A program made the position numbers and the translations under genes. Below the pieces are notes generated by a model. The model was not told the DNA's origin. It did not search any database and saw nothing but the letters and a program-made list of their open reading frames with translations. A stretch of DNA of 34,771 nucleotides, from positions 1 to 34,771 of the forward strand of contig CAMATD010000024.1 in assembly GCA_945860785.1 (NCBI GenBank). Reading direction: 5' to 3'. This document shows positions 28,427 through 34,771 of the stretch, piece by piece; the stretch's first letter is position 1, and every line of letters starts with the position of its first letter. The DNA is from Variovorax sp. YR752 (GTDB lineage Bacteria > Pseudomonadota > Gammaproteobacteria > Burkholderiales > Burkholderiaceae_C).

Positions 28427-29260
28427 ATGCGTCTTTCTTCGCGCGCACCGTCGTGGCTGCGCCGCTCCGCCCCGTTGTTCGGTGGCCTTGCACTGAGCCT
28501 GCTCCTCCATGTGTCCGCCCACGCCGCCGACCTGCGCGTCGGCTTCATGCCCGGCCCCTACCGCGATGCCTTCACCAACGGCATCGAGCCCCAGCTCAAG
28601 AAGCTGGGCTACACCGTCAAGTACGTCGAGTTCAGCCAAGGCGTGCAGCCCAACGACGCGGTCGAGCGCGGCCAGATCGACGCCAACATCGTCCAGCACA
28701 CGCTGTACCTCAACGCCACCAACAAGCAGCAGAACTTCGACCTCGTGCCCGTGGTGCACGTGCCCACGCCGCCGATGGGCTTGTACTCGCTGCGCCACAA
28801 GTCGCTGGCCACGGTGCCGGACGGTGCCACCGTCACGCTGCCCGCCGACCCGGTGAATGCGGCGCGCGCACTCAACATCCTTGCGGCCATCGGCTGGGTG
28901 ACGCTGAAGCCGGGCGTGAGCCCGCTGAGCGTGTCCGAGCGCGACATCGCGAGCAACCCCAAGCGCCTGAAGCTGGTGCCGCTGGACGCCGCGCAGGCGC
29001 CGCGCTCGCTGGCCGATGCCGACCTCGCAGCCGTGCAGGGCAACTTCGCCGTGGCCTCGGGCCTCAAGCTCACCGAGGCGCTCAAGCTCGAAGACATGAC
29101 GCTGCCCTACGTGAACGTGGTGGCCGTCAAGCGCGGCAACGAGAACGCGAAGTTCGCGAAAGACATCGTGGCCGCCTACCAGTCGGCCGAGTTCCAGCAG
29201 TTCTTCAAGGCCAACCCGGTGTGGTCGGGCTACCGGCTGCCCGATTACTTCAGCAAATGA
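28427..29260 (+). CDS. MetQ/NlpA family substrate-binding protein
   Basis: Periplasmic binding protein, 277 residues from the ATG at 28427 (an in-frame TTG at 28403 is less likely). The signal peptide (about 1-34, ending SAHA) has no lipobox, so it is probably soluble. The core LRVGFMPGPYRDAF...QPNDAVERGQIDANIVQHTLYLN...KRLKLVPLDAAQAPRSL is MetQ-like. Its stop overlaps the start of an FMN monooxygenase gene (ATGA), pointing to uptake of an organic sulfur or nitrogen compound that this enzyme then splits. The ligand is unknown, and no permease is adjacent; the nearby MetNI could serve it. Confidence 0.88.
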   Translation: MRLSSRAPSWLRRSAPLFGGLALSLLLHVSAHAADLRVGFMPGPYRDAFTNGIEPQLKKLGYTVKYVEFSQGVQPNDAVERGQIDANIVQHTLYLNATNKQQNFDLVPVVHVPTPPMGLYSLRHKSLATVPDGATVTLPADPVNAARALNILAAIGWVTLKPGVSPLSVSERDIASNPKRLKLVPLDAAQAPRSLADADLAAVQGNFAVASGLKLTEALKLEDMTLPYVNVVAVKRGNENAKFAKDIVAAYQSAEFQQFFKANPVWSGYRLPDYFSK

Positions 29261-30600
29261 GCATCGCACCCCGCAGGCAACTGCACCTCAACGTCAACAT
29301 CCTGCACTCGGGCTTCGTGCCCTCGGCCTGGCGCCTGCCGGAGAGCGACCCGCGGGCCTTTGCCGACATCCAGCACTACATCCGCACGGCGCAGATCGCC
29401 GAGGCGGCCAAGCTCGACGCGATCTTCCTGGCCGACAACGCGGCCATCGTCGACCAGATCCACTTCCGGCCGATCACCGCGCTCGAACCCACGATCCTGC
29501 TGGCCTGCGTGGCTGCGGCGACCACGCACATCGGGCTGATCGCGACAGCATCCACCAGCTACAACGAGCCCTACAACATCGCACGCCGCTTCGCCACGCT
29601 CGACCATGTGAGCGGCGGCCGTGCGGGCTGGAACGTGGTGACCACGGCCGACCTGCCCTCGGCCCGCAACTTCGGCCTCGACGCCACGCCCGACCATTCG
29701 AAGCGCTACGCACGCGCCTCGGAGTTCACCGACATCGTGAAGGCGCTGTGGGACAGCTGGGAGGACGACGCCTTCGTCGGTAACAAGGCCACGGGCAGCT
29801 TCATCGACCCGGCCAAGGTGCATGCGATTGCGCACCGCGGCGAGCACTTCGCGGTGCAGGGGCCGTTGAACCTGCCGCGTCCGCCGCAGGGCCATCCGGT
29901 GCTGGTGCAGGCCGGTGCGTCGGCGGACGGGCGCGAGCTGGCGTCGCGTCATGCAGAAGCCGTGTTCTCGGCCTCGCAGTCGTTCGAGGAATCGTTGGCC
30001 TATGCGCGCGCCCTCAAGACCCGCGCTGCCGAACTGGGCCGCGGCCCCGATGCGGTGAAGGTGCTCGCGGGGCTCACCACCATCGTCGGCGGCACGGAAG
30101 CGGAAGCTCGTCGTCGCCGCGACGAACTCGTCGATCTGATCCCCTGGGACTACAGCCTCACCCGCCTCGCCGGCACGCTCGGCATCACGCCCGACCGCCT
30201 GAAGCTCGACGAGCGCCTGCCCGACAACCTGCCGCTCCCCGGCAATGGCAACGGCAACCACACCTTCTTCAACGCGGTGGTGGCGGCAGGCCGCACGCAC
30301 GGCTACACGGTGCGCCAGCTGATCCGCGAACTGGCGGGCGGCGGCGGTCACCGCGTGATCGTGGGCACGCCCGAGCGGATTGCCGACGACATCGAGCACT
30401 GGTTCAAGGGTGGTGCGGCGGACGGCTTCAACCTGATGCCTGATGCGCTGCCGCATGGGCTGCAGGACTTTGTCGATGGCGTGGTGCCGATCCTGCAGAA
30501 GCGGGGCATCTTCCGCACGGAATACGAGGGCCGCACGCTGCGCGATCACCTCGGGCTGGCGCGGCCCGGCGGGCGGGCGGCGCAGCGGTTGGCGGCCTGA
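29257..30600 (+). CDS. NtaA/SnaA/DszA-type FMN-dependent monooxygenase
   Basis: A 447-residue luciferase-like monooxygenase that uses reduced FMN from a separate reductase. Family marks: LHLNVNILHSGFVPSAWR, LDAIFLADN, THIGLIATASTSYNEPYNIARRFATLDHVSGGRAGWNVVTT, HPVLVQAGASADGRELASRHAEAVF, and HRVIVGTPERIADDIEHWF. Studied relatives oxidise nitrilotriacetate, dibenzothiophene sulfone or dimethyl sulfide. Coupling to an NlpA-type binding protein suggests sulfur scavenging. No flavin reductase gene is seen nearby. Confidence 0.92.
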   Translation: MSIAPRRQLHLNVNILHSGFVPSAWRLPESDPRAFADIQHYIRTAQIAEAAKLDAIFLADNAAIVDQIHFRPITALEPTILLACVAAATTHIGLIATASTSYNEPYNIARRFATLDHVSGGRAGWNVVTTADLPSARNFGLDATPDHSKRYARASEFTDIVKALWDSWEDDAFVGNKATGSFIDPAKVHAIAHRGEHFAVQGPLNLPRPPQGHPVLVQAGASADGRELASRHAEAVFSASQSFEESLAYARALKTRAAELGRGPDAVKVLAGLTTIVGGTEAEARRRRDELVDLIPWDYSLTRLAGTLGITPDRLKLDERLPDNLPLPGNGNGNHTFFNAVVAAGRTHGYTVRQLIRELAGGGGHRVIVGTPERIADDIEHWFKGGAADGFNLMPDALPHGLQDFVDGVVPILQKRGIFRTEYEGRTLRDHLGLARPGGRAAQRLAA

Positions 30601-30608
30601 GGGCCCGT

Positions 30609-30721
30609 GTTCAGGGCGCGCTCACGCCAACGGTGTGCTCTGCGCAGCGAAATAAAGGAGGAGCGAAGCGGGGGACATTCGCGGAGGGGAGTACCCGGTG
30701 TCCTGTGCACGCGCCCCGAAC
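30609..30721 (+). repeat. dispersed hairpin repeat, copy 2
   Basis: Begins GTTCAGGGCGCG (30609-30620) and ends CGCGCCCCGAAC (30710-30721), terminal inverted repeats with one mismatch. The 32-bp core at 30631-30662 is identical to copy 1, as is CGGGGGACATTCGC (30669-30682). The left end, GTTCAGGGCGCGCTCACGCC (30609-30628), matches the reverse complement of the right end of copy 1 at 19 of 20 bases. It fills the gap after the monooxygenase gene. No coding potential. Confidence 0.78.
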
Positions 30722-30730
30722 AAAGGCGCC

Positions 30731-31084
30731 TCACTCTTCGTCAGCGTCGTTGCCCGTCAGCGACAGCACTTCCTCAACGAAGGCCTCGAAAAGCGGCAAC
30801 GCAACGGGCAGGCCTTCAAAGGACTTCGCCTCCCCGGCATCGAAGAAATGCAGCTTGTCGACCGGAATGCCAACCCACTCGCCCCCTTCGAACAGCAACC
30901 CCAGGTAGCCATCCGCCGTGGGCAAATAGAACAGCCCCGCGCCGTCGAGCGCACGCTGCCCCTTCTTCGCCTTGCCCCGCCCCCAGCTCACGCCCTGCTG
31001 CGCCAGGTGCTCGGTGATCCAGCCGTCGCACACATGCGTGTCGCGCCAGCTTCCTTGGGCATCGAATACGGCGAGCACGGGCAT
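30731..31084 (-). CDS. possible acireductone dioxygenase remnant without metal site
   Basis: The frame encodes 117 residues. The start MPVLAVFDAQ...EHLAQQGVSWGR resembles the N-terminus of acireductone dioxygenase (MtnD), and DGAGLFYLP...LLFEGGEWVGIPVDKLHFFDAGEAKSFE resembles its cupin half. The usual middle with the HxHxxxE metal ligands is absent, as if about 60 residues were lost between GR and DGAG. The last 35 residues do not match. If correct, it would be a broken enzyme of methionine salvage, which fits its place 21 bp after metQ. The resemblance is weak, so 'hypothetical protein' is the safe reading. Confidence 0.4.
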   Translation of the reverse strand: MPVLAVFDAQGSWRDTHVCDGWITEHLAQQGVSWGRGKAKKGQRALDGAGLFYLPTADGYLGLLFEGGEWVGIPVDKLHFFDAGEAKSFEGLPVALPLFEAFVEEVLSLTGNDADEE

Positions 31085-31105
31085 GGGGCGTCCTTGGTTG
31101 AAAAG

Positions 31106-31926
31106 TTACTGCAGGAAGCTGGGCTTGGCGTAGCCCTGGAACTTGCTGTCGACCACCGCCTTGAAGTCCTTCGAGTGGTAGGCCTCGACGATGTCCTTGG
31201 CCCAGGCCGTGTTCTTGTCCGCGCTCTTCACGGCCACCACATTGAGGTAGTAGTCGGGCGTCTTCTCCAGCACCACAGCCTCGGTGAGCTTCAGGCCCGA
31301 CGAGATCGCGAAATTGCCGTTGATGATGGCGTACTCGGTGTCGCCCAGCGAGCGCGGCAGCTGCGCGGCTTCGAGCGGAATGAACTTGAGCTTCTTCGGG
31401 TTCTCGGCCACGTCCTTTTCGGACGATGGATCGGATCGACACCCGCCTTGATCGTGATCAGCTTGTTCTGCTCCAGCAGCACCAGCGCGCGCGCCAGGTT
31501 GCTCGGGTCGTTCGGCAGCGTCACGCGGTCGCCCTCTTTCACATCGGCCAGCGTCTTGCGCTTGGTCGAGTAGATGCCCAGCGGCGCGATCGGGCCCTGC
31601 ACCAGTTCGACGAGGTCCAGCTTCTGGTCAGCCGAGAACTTCTTCAGGTAGACCTGATGCTGGAAGAAATTGGCGTCGAGCGAACCCTGCGCCAGCGCGA
31701 GATTGGGCTGCACATAGTCGTTGAACTCGACCAGCTTCACCTTGTAGCCCTTCTTCTCGAGGATCGGCACGATGCCGAACTTGAGCTGGTCGTAGTTCGA
31801 GCCGGCGGTGCCGCCGATCACGAGGTTCTTCTTGGCGTCCTGGGCCTGCGCCAGCGAGAGGCCGCCGAATGACAGGGCAACCAGGGACAGGGCGAGCACG
31901 GAGCGGCGCAGCAATGCGGTTTTCAT
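31106..31926 (-). CDS. metQ: methionine-type ABC transporter substrate-binding protein (frameshifted)
   Basis: Binding protein of a MetNIQ importer. From the ATG at 31926 a signal peptide (ending AQAQ) leads into NLVIGGTAGSNYDQLKFGIVPILEKKGYKVKLVEFNDYVQPNLALAQGSLDANFFQHQVYLK. Near 31428-31438 the minus strand reads GATCCGATCC; removing one GATCC restores KAGVDPSSEKDVAENPKKLKFIPLEAAQLPRSL and the frame to 31106. The shift therefore looks like a 5-bp tandem duplication. As written the protein is truncated after about 165 residues. It lies 38 bp after metI, with a pyrimidine-rich leader and no clear Shine-Dalgarno. Confidence 0.88.
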
Positions 31927-31964
31927 GGAATGAGCAGAGAGGAAGGAAAGAGAAAAGAAGGAAA

Positions 31965-32429
31965 TCAACGCTTGTCGAGCCTGCGTGCCGCGGTGTTGCC
32001 CACGAATTGCAGGATCTGTACCAGCACCACGAGCAGCGCCACGGTCAGCACCATCACGTCGGTCTGGAAGCGGTAGTAGCCGTAGCGGATCGCGAGGTCG
32101 CCGATGCCGCCGCCGCCCACCACGCCGGCCACCGCCGAGTACGAGAGAAAGCTCACCGCAAGCACCGTCAGCGCCAGCACCAGGCCCGAGCGGGCCTCGA
32201 CCAGCAGCACGCGCCCGACGATCTGCAGCTCCGAGGCGCCCATGGCATGGGCCGCCTCGATCACGCCGCGCGGCACTTCGCGCAGGCACTGGTCGACCAG
32301 CCGCGCCAGGTACGGAATGGCCGCGAACGACAGCGGCACCGCGGCCGCCAGGCCGATGGCCAGCATCATGAAGGTCTGGCCCGTGGCGACCCACAGTTCG
32401 GGGAGGATGGGGGCGATGTTTTCAAACAT
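31965..32429 (-). pseudogene. metI: MetI permease with an internal deletion of two to three helices
   Basis: Methionine ABC transporter permease. The protein reads 154 residues from the ATG at 32429, against about 217 for the family. The N-terminus ([32 protein letters not shown]) joins directly to LSFAAIPYLARLVDQCLREVPRGVIEAAHAMGAS. Relatives have about 63 residues here, with the VGVLLF...IVNIFRSIPFIILL...GTSIG...AAIVP helices. The loss (near 32338-32343) keeps the frame. The EAA coupling motif and the last helices remain. Such a protein could hardly form the pore. The start overlaps the metN stop by 8 bases. Confidence 0.75.
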
Positions 32430-33291
32430 AGGCCACCTCCAGTGCGTTGCGCTGCGCGGAAGCTGGGCGCGGCTCGACCGGTTCGCGCGCCTCGCGTTCG
32501 CGGCGGCGCACCAGCTCGTCAATCTCGCGGCCCAGTGCCGTCTGGCGCTCTTCGCTCGGCGCATCGACCGCGAACTGCTCCACCAGCTGGCCCTTCTCGA
32601 GGATGGCCACGTTGCGGCACAGCACCTCGACCACCGAGAGCTCGTGCGTCACGATCACGATGGTCACGCCGATCTTCTGGTTGATGTCGCGCAGCGTTTC
32701 GAGCAGCGAGCGCGTGGTTTCGGAATCGAGCGCCGAGGTGGGCTCGTCGCACAGCAGCACCTGCGGCCGCGGCGCCAGCGCACGCGCAATGGCCACGCGC
32801 TGCTTCTGGCCGCCCGAGAGCTGGGCCGGGTAGGTGTCGATCTTCTCGGCGAGGCCCACGAGGTCGAGGCACTCGCGCACCCGCGCATTGATCTCGGCCT
32901 TGGAGTGGCGGCCGTGGATCTTCAGCGGGAAGGCCACGTTGTCGAACACCGTGGCGTTCTGCAGCAGGTTGAACTGCTGGAAGATAATGCCGATGTTCTG
33001 GCGCGTGTCGCGCAGCTCGCGGCGCGAGAGCGTGGTGAGGTCGCGCCCACCGACGAAGACCTTGCCCGCATCGGGCCGCTCCAGCAGGTTGATGAGGCGC
33101 AGCAGCGTGGACTTGCCGGCGCCGCTCTTGCCGATCAGGCCGAACACGTCGCCCTGGTGGATGTCGAGCGAGAGCGACTGCACGGCGTCGAACACCTCGC
33201 CATTGGGCAGCGAAAAGGATTTCTGCACCGATTGAAGACGGATGACCGGCGCCGCGTCGCCGCGGCCCGCATCAGGCGAATGGTTGGTCAT
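32422..33291 (-). CDS. metN: methionine ABC transporter ATP-binding protein without NIL domain
   Basis: ATPase of the MetNIQ importer, 289 residues. Walker [10 protein letters not shown] 54-62, signature LSGGQ 158-162, Walker B/D-loop [11 protein letters not shown] ending at 189, H-loop His216 (IVTHE). Typical MetN has about 340 residues with a C-terminal NIL domain that binds methionine and shuts the transporter off; here the end is a charged Arg/Glu/Pro segment instead. The transporter may therefore lack this feedback, or the substrate differs. The ATG at 33291 fits the family start; an open stretch before it is not conserved. First gene of the minus-strand metNIQ operon. Confidence 0.92.
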   Translation of the reverse strand: MTNHSPDAGRGDAAPVIRLQSVQKSFSLPNGEVFDAVQSLSLDIHQGDVFGLIGKSGAGKSTLLRLINLLERPDAGKVFVGGRDLTTLSRRELRDTRQNIGIIFQQFNLLQNATVFDNVAFPLKIHGRHSKAEINARVRECLDLVGLAEKIDTYPAQLSGGQKQRVAIARALAPRPQVLLCDEPTSALDSETTRSLLETLRDINQKIGVTIVIVTHELSVVEVLCRNVAILEKGQLVEQFAVDAPSEERQTALGREIDELVRRREREAREPVEPRPASAQRNALEVAYV

Positions 33292-33371
33292 GGGAAAGGG
33301 GCGCGGCCAGCGTGAAAGCGGCTCGCGAAGTTCGCAAAAAGGTGCCGAGTATGAAAACAAAGGCGACAAAA

Positions 33372-33471
33372 GGGAACGAACAAATCGGCGCTTGCTTATG
33401 CAGCAAAACGCATAAGCATTTCAAAACGCCCGCGACGGATGCCATATCGATATGCGCATTGGTTCGTTCCC
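33372..33471. promoter_or_regulatory. nested inverted repeats between divergent metN and metQ-like genes
   Basis: In the 237-bp divergent gap, GGGAACGAAC (33372-33381) and GTTCGTTCCC (33462-33471) are perfect outer arms. Within them lie TGCTTATGC-N8-GCATAAGCA (33393-33401/33410-33418) and the 12-bp palindrome CATATCGATATG (33443-33454). Such density suggests operator sites for a regulator of both transcription units. No riboswitch fold was recognised. Confidence 0.55.
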
Positions 33472-33528
33472 AAACGCCTGCGGCAATGCCACATTCGCGC
33501 CTTCTTTTTTTCGATTTCGCGCAACAAC

Positions 33529-34341
33529 ATGCACACCACTTTCCGCCGCCGCACCCTCGCCCTCGCCACGTTGGCCGCCGCCCTCTTCGCCGGCAGCGCC
33601 GCCTTCGCGCAGGACAAGAACACGCTCAAGGTCGGCGTCTCCGTCGGCAACGGCGAGCAGATCTTCGAAGTGGTCAAGAAGGTCGCCGCCAAGGACGGCC
33701 TGAACATCCAGGTCGTGGTGTTCAACGACTACCAGCTGCCCAACGCGGCACTGGCCTCGGGCGACCTCGACGCCAACGCCTTCCAGCACCAGCCCTTCCT
33801 CGACAACCAGAACAAGGCGCGCGGCTTCGACATCGTGCCCGTGGGCCTCACCATCACAGCGCCGCTGGGCTTCTACTCGCGCAAGATCAAGTCCATCGAC
33901 CAGCTGCCGGACGGCGCCTCGGTCGGTATCCAGAACGACCCGTCGAACGGCAACCGCGCCCTGCTGCTGCTGCAGACGGCCGGCCTCATCACGCTGAAGC
34001 CCGAGGCGGTGAAGAACAACAACGCCACACCGCTGGACGTGGTGACCAACCCCAAGAAGCTGAAGCTGATCGCGCTCGATGCCGCCCAGCTGCCGCGCTC
34101 GCTCGACGACCTGACCATCGCCTCCATCAACAACGACTACGCCGAGAAGGCCGGCCTGTCGCTGAACAAGGACGCCGTGATCAAGGAAGCCCCGAAGAGC
34201 CCGTATGCCAACCTGATCGCCGTGCGCCGCGCCGACAAGGACAAGCCCTGGGCCAAGCGCCTCGTGGCGGCCTACCAGTCGCCCGAGGTGAAGAGCTTCA
34301 TCGAGACGCAGTTCAAGGGTTCGCTCGTTCCCGCGTTCTGA
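33529..34341 (+). CDS. MetQ/NlpA family substrate-binding protein (second, orphan)
   Basis: A 270-residue binding protein from the ATG at 33529. The signal peptide (about 1-25, ending SAAFAQ) lacks a lipobox Cys. The core LKVGVSVGNGEQIFEVVKKVAAKDGLNIQVVVFNDYQLPNAALASGDLDANAFQHQPFLDNQNK and NPKKLKLIALDAAQLPRSLDDL are clearly MetQ-like, and the frame is intact. It diverges from metN and shares the palindromic region, so it may be the functional partner of MetNI or supply a different ligand. Followed by a terminator. Confidence 0.93.
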   Translation: MHTTFRRRTLALATLAAALFAGSAAFAQDKNTLKVGVSVGNGEQIFEVVKKVAAKDGLNIQVVVFNDYQLPNAALASGDLDANAFQHQPFLDNQNKARGFDIVPVGLTITAPLGFYSRKIKSIDQLPDGASVGIQNDPSNGNRALLLLQTAGLITLKPEAVKNNNATPLDVVTNPKKLKLIALDAAQLPRSLDDLTIASINNDYAEKAGLSLNKDAVIKEAPKSPYANLIAVRRADKDKPWAKRLVAAYQSPEVKSFIETQFKGSLVPAF

Positions 34342-34363
34342 TTCGCGCGAAGTTGTCCCCCTT

Positions 34364-34401
34364 GCCCCCTGTGCGCCCGCGCCGCGCCCAGGGGGCTTTT
34401 T
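34364..34401 (+). terminator. intrinsic terminator after the orphan metQ-like gene
   Basis: GCCCCCTG (34364-34371) pairs with CAGGGGGC (34389-34396) over a GC-rich 17-base loop, followed by five T (34397-34401). It lies 23 bp after the stop codon. Confidence 0.85.
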
Positions 34402-34461
34402 GCTGCTGACACGTATCTAAAGGTATCTTCCGGGTCTCATCCACTCTCGAGGGTACGCACC

Positions 34462-34771
34462 ATGTTTTCCCGACACATCCTCGCCGCCGGCATCGGCCTG
34501 CTGGCGCTGCTGGGCGCCACCACAGCTTCGGCGCAGGCACTCACCGAGGTGGGCCGATTGCCCGGCCAGATCAGCGTGAGCGGCTCGGCCGCCGTTCGCG
34601 TGGCGCCCAACGAGGTCTACCTCACCATCGGCGTCGACAGCCGCGACAAGAACCTGCAAATCGCCACGCGCGACAACGGCGAGCGCATCGCCAAGGCCCT
34701 GGGCGTGATCAAGCGCTACGGCATCCCCGAAAAGAGCGTGCAGATCAACTACGTCGACGTCCAGCCCGACT
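34462..34771 (+). CDS. SIMPL-domain (DUF541) periplasmic protein, partial
   Basis: The window ends inside this gene; 103 residues are visible. A signal peptide (about 1-24, ending ASAQ) is followed by GQISVSGSAAVRVAPNEVYLTIGVDSRDKNL...NGERIAKALGVIKRYGIPEKSVQINYVDVQPD, the typical start of a SIMPL/DUF541 domain. E. coli YggE of this family lowers oxidative stress; the molecular role is unclear. It begins 60 bp after the preceding terminator, so it should have its own promoter. Confidence 0.88.
   Translation, partial: MFSRHILAAGIGLLALLGATTASAQALTEVGRLPGQISVSGSAAVRVAPNEVYLTIGVDSRDKNLQIATRDNGERIAKALGVIKRYGIPEKSVQINYVDVQPD

Noticed and set aside
33292..33528. SAM or other methionine riboswitch before metN or the metQ-like gene
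   Set aside because: Inverted repeats are symmetric DNA dyads; no known riboswitch core could be recognised.

Overview
The window is about 35 kb of high-GC (roughly 65-70%) bacterial chromosome. Gene content, protein style and order (folC-dedD-cvpA-purF-metZ-gltX, metNIQ, a vgrG island) point to a betaproteobacterium of the Comamonadaceae, most like Variovorax. This is inferred from protein resemblance only; no 16S gene is present.

Layout. (1) 67-7259, minus strand: a tight housekeeping operon folC, SPOR/DedD-like gene, cvpA, purF, metZ, gltX, followed by tRNA-Ala(GGC), tRNA-Glu(TTC) and tRNA-Asp(GTC). The tRNAs appear to have their own promoter inside the end of gltX. (2) 7287-10156, plus strand: ArsC/Spx-like protein, an exported Gly/Tyr-rich protein, ppnP-like gene, argG and a strong terminator. 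(3) 10175-12062, minus: a Gly/Ser/Cys-rich membrane protein behind murB. Divergent from these, 12106-13063 plus: yajQ and a retropepsin-like gene. (4) 13073-16444, minus: an operon of a Tas-type aldo/keto reductase, ybaK, a DUF6348-like gene, plsY and a RidA-family gene. (5) 16572-20562: alpha/beta hydrolase, Asp/Glu racemase-like gene, a second aldo/keto reductase divergent from a LysR regulator, and a short dispersed repeat. (6) 20748-28304, plus: a type VI secretion vgrG island (vgrG, small membrane protein, DUF2169-pentapeptide fusion, second pentapeptide protein, DUF3540, DUF4150/PAAR-like) without a recognisable toxin domain. (7) 28427-34341: organosulfur/methionine uptake, with three MetQ/NlpA-type binding proteins, an FMN monooxygenase, metNI and a possible acireductone dioxygenase remnant. 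(8) 34462-end: the start of a SIMPL-domain protein.

Two things stand out. The junction between the two pentapeptide-repeat genes is five tandem 11-bp units; each has a TGA overlapping an ATG, giving a chain of four-codon reading frames (Met-Thr-His-Glu-stop) that lead into the second gene. Also, at least eight conserved genes have broken frames, and at least two more have in-frame losses of essential segments (MetI membrane helices, the retropepsin catalytic loop). Four of the frameshifts look like loss of one G or C, which suggests sequence error. The larger losses are harder to explain that way. Function calls for broken genes describe the repaired protein.
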